From Betaproteobacteria bacterium (GTDB taxonomy: Bacteria; Pseudomonadota; Gammaproteobacteria; Burkholderiales; SG8-39): a stretch of 10,592 nt of DNA. Below, piece by piece: positions 6,239 to 10,592 of this stretch (positions are counted from its first letter, which is position 1; each line of letters begins with the position of its first letter). The notes below the pieces were generated by a model, which had not been told where the DNA came from, searched no databases, and was given only the letters and a program-made list of their open reading frames with translations. A program made the position numbers and the translations under genes. The DNA lies in NCBI GenBank assembly GCA_019509895.1, contig JAEKLK010000214.1:1-10592 (forward strand), given 5' to 3'.

Positions 6239-7363
6239 TCAGGCCCTCACCCCGGCGTCGAGCAGGATGCGCAGCATGCGCCGCAGCGGCTCCGCCGCCC
6301 CCCATAGCAGCTGGTCCCCGACCGTGAAAGCGGTCAAATAATCGTCGCCCATCGGCAGCTTGCGCAGCCGCCCGACCGGCACGCTGAGCTTGCCGCTCAC
6401 CGCCGCCGGGGTGAGCTCGGCGAGAGATTCTTCACGCCGGTTAGGCACGACCTTCACCCAGTCATTTGCCTCCGCGAGCACGCCTTCGACCTCGTCGAGC
6501 GGCAGCTTGCGCCGCAGCTTGATGGTGAGCGCCTGGCTGTGGCAGCGCATCGCGCCAATGCGCACGCACACGCCATCGATAGGGATTTGTGCACCATTTC
6601 GGCCGAGGATCTTGTTCGCCTCGACCTGCGCCTTCCACTCCTCGCGGCTCTGGCCATTGCCCATGTCCTTGTCGATCCAGGGCAGGAGGCTCGCGGCAAG
6701 CGGGTAGCCGAAGTGCGTTTTCGGCAGCGCGCCCGAGCGCACCGTATCGGTCACGGTCCGGTCGATCTCGAGCACCGCGCTCGCCGGCTCGTCGAGCAGC
6801 GGCTTCGCCGCATGGCCGACGGTGGACATCTGCTCGACCAGCTCGCGCATGTTGGCGGCGCCTGCGCCCGAGGCGGCCTGGTAGGTCATGCTCGTCAGCC
6901 ACTCGATCTCGTCACGCTGGAAGAGGCCGGCCATGCCCATCAGCATCAGGCTCACCGTGCAATTGCCGCCGATGAAATTGCGCGTGCCCTCGTGCACCGC
7001 GCGCTTGATGAGCGGCATGTTCACCGGGTCGAGGATGATCACGGCGTCGTCGTTCATGCGCAGCGCGCTCGCCGCGTCGATCCAATAGCCCTTCCAGCCA
7101 TCGGCGCGCAGCTTGGGATAGATGTCGTTCGTGTAATCGCCGCCCTGACACGAAATGATGATTGGCAGCGACTTCAGCGCCTTCAAATCGGTCGCGTTCT
7201 TCACCGCCTCGGCCGACTTGCCGATCGCCGGGCCCTGGCCGCCGGCCTGCGAGGTCGAGAAGAACACCGGCTCGATATGGTCGAAATCGCGCTCTTCGCG
7301 CATGCGCTGCACGAGGACGGAACCCACCATCCCGCGCCAGCCGACGATCCCGACTCTCAGCAT
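6239..7363 (-). CDS. asd: Aspartate-semialdehyde dehydrogenase
   Basis: Asd reduces L-aspartyl-4-phosphate with NADPH to aspartate semialdehyde in the cytoplasm. This is the branch point to lysine/diaminopimelate, threonine and methionine, so the gene is normally essential for the cell wall. The 374-aa product is close to the E. coli enzyme from end to end. It starts with the NADP-binding loop GWRGMVGSVL (8-17). The catalytic Cys135 is in GGNCTVSLML and the acid-base His275 in AMRCHSQ. Substrate-binding blocks YQAASGAGA and the C-terminal FTVGDQLLWGAAEPLRRML are intact. The ATG at 7363-7361 is 9 nt after the leuB stop with no clear Shine-Dalgarno sequence, suggesting re-initiation after leuB in one transcript. 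After the stop there is no convincing intrinsic terminator before fimV. Confidence 0.97.
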   Translation of the reverse strand: MLRVGIVGWRGMVGSVLVQRMREERDFDHIEPVFFSTSQAGGQGPAIGKSAEAVKNATDLKALKSLPIIISCQGGDYTNDIYPKLRADGWKGYWIDAASALRMNDDAVIILDPVNMPLIKRAVHEGTRNFIGGNCTVSLMLMGMAGLFQRDEIEWLTSMTYQAASGAGAANMRELVEQMSTVGHAAKPLLDEPASAVLEIDRTVTDTVRSGALPKTHFGYPLAASLLPWIDKDMGNGQSREEWKAQVEANKILGRNGAQIPIDGVCVRIGAMRCHSQALTIKLRRKLPLDEVEGVLAEANDWVKVVPNRREESLAELTPAAVSGKLSVPVGRLRKLPMGDDYLTAFTVGDQLLWGAAEPLRRMLRILLDAGVRA

Positions 7364-7372
7364 CCCGCTAGT

Positions 7373-8425
7373 CTATAGAGCGGCGACAACCGCGTCGCCC
7401 ATTTGCTCTGTTCCGACCTTGCGCATGCCCGCTGTGTAGATGTCCGCAGTGCGCAAGCCGTCTTGCAGGACACGCGCCACCGCGCCCTCGATGCGCTCGG
7501 CCGCCTGCGGCGTGCGCAGCGAATAGCGCAGCATCATGGCGGCCGACAGGATCGTGGCCAGCGGATTGGCGACGCCGCGCCCGGCGATATCGGGCGCCGA
7601 GCCATGGATCGGCTCGTACAGACCCTTGCCGCTCTCGTTCAGCGCCGCCGAGGGCAGCATGCCGATCGAGCCGGTGAGCATGGACGCCTCGTCCGACAGG
7701 ATGTCGCCGAACAGGTTGCCGGTGACGATGACGTCGAACTGCTTCGGATTTCTCACGAGCTGCATCGCGCAGTTGTCCACGTACATGTGCGAAAGCTCGA
7801 TGTCGGGGTATTTGGCCGCCTCCGCGCTGACCACCTCGCGCCAGAGCTGCGACGTTTCCAGGACGTTGGCCTTGTCGACCGAGCACACGCGCCGCGCACG
7901 CTTGCGCGCCGCCTCGAAGGCAACGCGCGCGATGCGCCCGATTTCGCTCTCGCGGTAGCGCATCGTGTCGAAGCCTTCACGCTCGCCGCCCGCGTCACGC
8001 ACCCCCTTGGGCTCGCCGAAATAGATGTCCCCGGTCAGCTCGCGCACGATGAGGATATCGAGCCCCGCCTCCACCTCGGGCTTGAGCGCGGAAGCCGCAG
8101 CGAGCTCGGCATGCACGCGCGCCGGCCGCAGATTGGCGAACAGCCCGAGCGCCTTGCGCAGGCCGAGAATGGCTTGCTCCGGGCGCTTGGCACGCTCCAG
8201 CTTGTCGTAGCGCGCGTCGCCCACGGCGCCGAAGAGAATGGCGTCGGCCTCCTTCGCCAGCGCGAGCGTCTTTGCGGGCAGCGGGTCGCCGGCCGCCTCG
8301 TAGCCCGCGCCACCCACGGGCGCGGTCTCGAGCTCGAGCGGCAGCCCGAGCGTGCGCAGCACTTTCGTGGCCTGCGCAATGATCTCCGGCCCGATGCCGT
8401 CACCGGGGAGGATGGCGACGCGCAC
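7373..8425 (-). CDS. leuB: 3-isopropylmalate dehydrogenase
   Basis: LeuB oxidatively decarboxylates (2R,3S)-3-isopropylmalate with NAD+ to 2-oxoisocaproate, the last leucine-specific step before transamination. It is a cytoplasmic homodimer needing Mg2+ or Mn2+. The 350-aa product shows LPGDGIGPEI at the N-terminus and the substrate arginines around residues 90-105 (LRKALGLFANLRP). Catalytic Tyr135 is in IYFGEPKG, catalytic Lys185 in SVDKANVLE, metal-binding aspartates are at 217, 241 and 245, and the NAD-specific loop GSAPDIAG is at 275-282. Start is the GTG at 8425, giving (M)RVAILPGDG, which matches the usual LeuB N-terminus; no ATG fits. It lies 3 nt after the leuD stop without a visible Shine-Dalgarno sequence, so it is probably translated by coupling to leuD. 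Confidence 0.97.
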   Translation of the reverse strand: MRVAILPGDGIGPEIIAQATKVLRTLGLPLELETAPVGGAGYEAAGDPLPAKTLALAKEADAILFGAVGDARYDKLERAKRPEQAILGLRKALGLFANLRPARVHAELAAASALKPEVEAGLDILIVRELTGDIYFGEPKGVRDAGGEREGFDTMRYRESEIGRIARVAFEAARKRARRVCSVDKANVLETSQLWREVVSAEAAKYPDIELSHMYVDNCAMQLVRNPKQFDVIVTGNLFGDILSDEASMLTGSIGMLPSAALNESGKGLYEPIHGSAPDIAGRGVANPLATILSAAMMLRYSLRTPQAAERIEGAVARVLQDGLRTADIYTAGMRKVGTEQMGDAVVAAL

Positions 8426-8428
8426 CGG

Positions 8429-9022
8429 CTAGAAGTACCAGGGATGCTGCGCTTTGCGGCGCGCCTCGAAGGCGCGGATCTTGTCCGCATGGCGCAGCGT
8501 GAGGCCGATCTCGTCAAGCCCGTTCAGCAGGCAGTACTTGCGGAATGGGTCGATGTCGAAGTGCATGGTCAGCGCGCCGTCGGTGCTCGCCACCGTCTGG
8601 CGTTCGAGATCGATCACCAGGCGGAAGCCCGGGAACGCATTGCATTCGTGGAACAGGCGATCGACCTCGGCCTCGCTCAGCACGACCGGCAGGAAGCCGT
8701 TCTTGAACGAGTTGTTGAAGAAAATGTCGGCGAACGACGGCGCGATGACGCTGCGGAAGCCGTAATCCATGAGCGCCCAGGGCGCATGCTCGCGCGACGA
8801 ACCGCAGCCGAAATTCTTGCGGCCGAGCAGGATCGTGGCGCCCTTATAGCGCGACTGGTTGAGCACGAAGCTCGCATCCTTGCGCCACTCGGCGAACAGG
8901 CCCTCGCCGAAGCCGGTGCGCTTGATGGAGGCGAGGTACTGCTTCGGGATGATCTGGTCGGTGTCGACGTTCGCGCGATCGATCGGTGCGACCAGTCCAT
9001 TGAGCACCGTGAACTTGTCCAT
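8429..9022 (-). CDS. leuD: 3-isopropylmalate dehydratase small subunit
   Basis: LeuD is the swivelling small subunit of isopropylmalate isomerase. With LeuC it interconverts 2- and 3-isopropylmalate in the cytoplasm. The 197-aa product has the conserved NVDTDQIIPKQYL block (18-30), the central KNFGCGSSREHAPWAL motif (69-84) and SFADIFFNNSFKNG (96-109). The loop between FAEWR and FVLN is only four residues, against about twelve in E. coli LeuD as I recall it, which makes the protein slightly short. The frame is otherwise uninterrupted. The ATG at 9022 is preceded by GGAG at a 6-nt distance. It lies 22 nt after leuC; there is no room for the small entericidin-like gene that I recall between leuC and leuD in some betaproteobacteria. 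The pairing with leuC supports one functional isomerase. Confidence 0.96.
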   Translation of the reverse strand: MDKFTVLNGLVAPIDRANVDTDQIIPKQYLASIKRTGFGEGLFAEWRKDASFVLNQSRYKGATILLGRKNFGCGSSREHAPWALMDYGFRSVIAPSFADIFFNNSFKNGFLPVVLSEAEVDRLFHECNAFPGFRLVIDLERQTVASTDGALTMHFDIDPFRKYCLLNGLDEIGLTLRHADKIRAFEARRKAQHPWYF

Positions 9023-9028
9023 GGTCAG

Positions 9029-9032
9029 CTCC
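9029..9032 (-). promoter_or_regulatory. Shine-Dalgarno sequence of leuD
   Basis: On the minus strand GGAG stands 6 nt ahead of the leuD ATG in the 22-nt leuC-leuD gap. It is one of the clearest ribosome-binding sites in the window; most other genes here overlap or abut their upstream neighbour and lack one. Confidence 0.55.
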
Positions 9033-9044
9033 AGCGGCTGCCGT

Positions 9045-10463
9045 TTAGGTCCATCGTCTAATGTCGACGAAGTGCCCTTCGATCGCCGCCGCCGCGGCCA
9101 TCGCCGGGCTGACGAGATGCGTGCGGCCGCCCGGACCCTGGCGGCCCTCGAAGTTGCGGTTCGAGGTCGAGGCGCAGCGCTCGCCAGCCGAGAGGCGATC
9201 GGGATTCATGCCGAGGCACATCGAGCAGCCGGGCTCGCGCCATTCGAATCCCGCGTCGCGGAAGATGCGGTCGAGGCCTTCGCGCTCCGCCTGCTCTTTC
9301 ACCAGGCCCGAGCCGGGCACGACCAGCGCGAGCTTCACGTTCCTCGCCACGCGGCGGCCCTTCACCACCGCGGCGGCGACGCGCAGGTCCTCGATCCGCG
9401 AGTTGGTGCACGAGCCGATGAAGACGCGATCGATGGCGACCTGCTGCAACGGCGTGGCCGGCTTGAGCTTCATGTAATCGAGCGCGCGCTCGACGTGGCG
9501 GCGGCGGTCGCCGTCGCCGATGCTCGACGGATCGGGCACGACGCCGTCCACCGGCGAGCAATCCTCGGGGCTCGTTCCCCAGGTCACCATCGGCGCAAAG
9601 CGCGCGGCGTCAAACGACAGTTCGCGATCGAAGGCCGCGTCCGCATCGGTGGGCAGGGTTTTCCAATAGGTGAGGGCGCGATCCCAGTCCGCGCCCTGCG
9701 GCGCCTTGCGGCGGCCGTTGAGGAATTGATAGGTGGTGTCGTCCGGGCCGACCATGCCGATGCGCGCGCCGCCCTCGATCGACATGTTGCAGATCGTCAG
9801 CCGGCTCTCCATCGACATGGCCCGGATCGCCGCGCCGGCATATTCGATGGCGTAGCCGGTCGCGCCGCCGACGCCGATTTCGCGGATGATCGACAGGATC
9901 ACGTCCTTCGCGGTCACCGCCTCCGGGCGCACACCGTCGACCGTGAACCGCATCGTCTTGGGCTTCTTCAGCCAAACGGTCTGCGTCGCGACGACATGAC
10001 GAAGCTGATTGCCGCCGCCGATCGGTATCGCCAGGACGCCGCAGGCGCCGTTGGTCGCGGTGTGGGAATCGTTGCACGTGATCAACATGCCGGGCTGCGC
10101 GATGCCAAGCTCGGGCGCGATGACGTGGGCGATGCCCTGATCGAGGTGACCCCAGCCGATGTGCGGAAGCTTGAATTCGGTGGCGTTCTCGTCGAGCATC
10201 TCGACGACGCGGCGGATTTCCGGATTGGCCATGCCGGCCGTGCCACGGTCGCGATTGATGGTCGGCAGGTAGTGGTCCGTCACGGCGAGATGTTGCTGCG
10301 GCCGGCGCGAGCTGCGGCCCTCCATGCGAAGCTGGTCGAAGGCGAGAAACGACTGGCCCTCGTTGATCAGATTGAAGTCGACATAGAGCAGTTCTTCGCC
10401 CTGCGGCGAGACGACGATCACATGATCGGCCCAAATTTTTTCGAACAGGGTTCGCGCGGTCAT
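9045..10463 (-). CDS. leuC: 3-isopropylmalate dehydratase large subunit, divergent LeuC
   Basis: LeuC is the 4Fe-4S large subunit of isopropylmalate isomerase, an aconitase-superfamily enzyme. The cluster ligands are present as Cys352 (FIGSCTNSRIEDL), Cys413 and Cys416 (PGCSMCLGMN), followed by the conserved GERCASTSNRNFEGRQG and THLVSPAMAAAAA. Length (472 aa) is normal. The N-terminal half departs from the E. coli pattern: NLINEGQSFLAFDQL replaces the HLVHEVTSPQAFDGL type, AVTDHYLPT replaces the usual TMDHN type, and CNDSHTATNGACG replaces GDSHTATHGAFG. The start is the ATG at 10463 (MTARTLFEKIW); the frame extends further upstream only through the preceding gene. That ATG overlaps the preceding stop as ATGA. 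Adjacent leuD and leuB argue for true isopropylmalate isomerase activity. A related hydro-lyase with another substrate cannot be excluded. Confidence 0.93.
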   Translation of the reverse strand: MTARTLFEKIWADHVIVVSPQGEELLYVDFNLINEGQSFLAFDQLRMEGRSSRRPQQHLAVTDHYLPTINRDRGTAGMANPEIRRVVEMLDENATEFKLPHIGWGHLDQGIAHVIAPELGIAQPGMLITCNDSHTATNGACGVLAIPIGGGNQLRHVVATQTVWLKKPKTMRFTVDGVRPEAVTAKDVILSIIREIGVGGATGYAIEYAGAAIRAMSMESRLTICNMSIEGGARIGMVGPDDTTYQFLNGRRKAPQGADWDRALTYWKTLPTDADAAFDRELSFDAARFAPMVTWGTSPEDCSPVDGVVPDPSSIGDGDRRRHVERALDYMKLKPATPLQQVAIDRVFIGSCTNSRIEDLRVAAAVVKGRRVARNVKLALVVPGSGLVKEQAEREGLDRIFRDAGFEWREPGCSMCLGMNPDRLSAGERCASTSNRNFEGRQGPGGRTHLVSPAMAAAAAIEGHFVDIRRWT

Positions 10464-10591
10464 TGCAGCATTCCGAGTTCTTTCAGCACCGCACGGTTCT
10501 CGTCGTAGTCGTCCTGCATCCACTTCACCGTGTCTGGATAGCGGATCGGCCGGGGCACCCAGAAATTGAGCGCCAGGTCCTTCTTGAAATC
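10460..10591 (-). CDS. C-terminal end of an unrecognised protein upstream of leuC
   Basis: A minus-strand frame enters from the right edge and ends with TGA at 10462-10460, coding for at least 43 residues. It includes LNFWVPRPIRYPDTVKW and ends ENRAVLKELGMLQ. Support for it being real comes from the ATGA overlap with the leuC start, the clean open frame up to that stop, and a protein-like mix of hydrophobic, charged and aromatic residues. The alternative leuC-frame reading of the same DNA is Arg-rich and not protein-like. I do not recognise the family from this fragment. A C-terminal helix of a periplasmic solute-binding protein is one possibility, but that is a guess. Co-translation with leuC suggests a shared operon. 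Confidence 0.7.
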   Translation of the reverse strand, partial: DFKKDLALNFWVPRPIRYPDTVKWMQDDYDENRAVLKELGMLQ

Positions 10592-10592
10592 C

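Noticed and set aside
7403..9061. 550-residue plus-strand open frame opposite leuB and leuD
   Set aside because: The frame is complementary to two well-supported genes with intact catalytic motifs. Its product is rich in Arg, Ala and His, as expected for an antisense reading of high-GC coding DNA.
8859..10508. 550-residue plus-strand open frame opposite leuC
   Set aside because: Same reasoning: LeuC on the minus strand is clearly coding, and the opposite frame shows only Arg/Ala/His-rich low-information sequence.
10464..10523. Extended LeuC start at GTG 10523
   Set aside because: The additional 20 residues are Arg-rich and overlap the better-looking C-terminus of the upstream gene. LeuC proteins begin near MTARTLFEKIW.

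Overview
The window reads as a stretch of a high-GC proteobacterial chromosome, most likely a betaproteobacterium. Every gene lies on the minus strand. Read in the direction of transcription (high to low coordinates) the order is: unknown gene (3' end only) - leuC - leuD - leuB - asd - fimV - truA - trpF - trpB - trpA - accD (5' end only). From memory, leuCDB-asd-fimV-truA-trpFBA-accD is a characteristic betaproteobacterial arrangement. The protein sequences, the strongly GC-biased codon use and the FimV/HubP-type polar protein fit that placement. I cannot name a genus.

Region 1 (10592-6239) holds amino-acid biosynthesis. The two isopropylmalate isomerase subunits (LeuC, LeuD) and isopropylmalate dehydrogenase (LeuB) make up the middle of leucine synthesis. 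Asd follows and feeds the lysine/diaminopimelate, threonine and methionine branches. The genes are 22 nt apart or closer. leuC overlaps the end of an unrecognised upstream gene by ATGA. LeuC and LeuD are both unusual compared with the textbook enterobacterial proteins: LeuC has a changed substrate-site signature and LeuD has a shortened loop.

Region 2 (6238-3517) is a 55-92 nt gap, depending on which fimV start is used, with a possible promoter, followed by fimV. FimV is a large envelope protein with a signal peptide, FimV N-domain, LysM, coiled coil, one membrane span and an acidic cytoplasmic tail ending in the FimV C-domain. It is the only non-housekeeping gene here.

Region 3 (3507-1) is a tightly packed chain: truA (tRNA pseudouridine synthase), trpF, trpB, trpA (the last steps of tryptophan synthesis) and accD (carboxyltransferase subunit of acetyl-CoA carboxylase). 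The junctions from truA onward overlap (GTGA, 14 nt, TGATG, ATGA), which suggests coupled translation.

Start codons are the most curious feature of the window. truA has no ATG, GTG or TTG that would give a full-length protein and seems to start at ATT. fimV has only GTG or TTG starts, and leuB and trpF use GTG. I see no mobile elements, CRISPR arrays, RNA genes or convincing intrinsic terminators, and no evidence of a novel multi-gene system. Apart from the points listed as findings this is an ordinary core-genome region.
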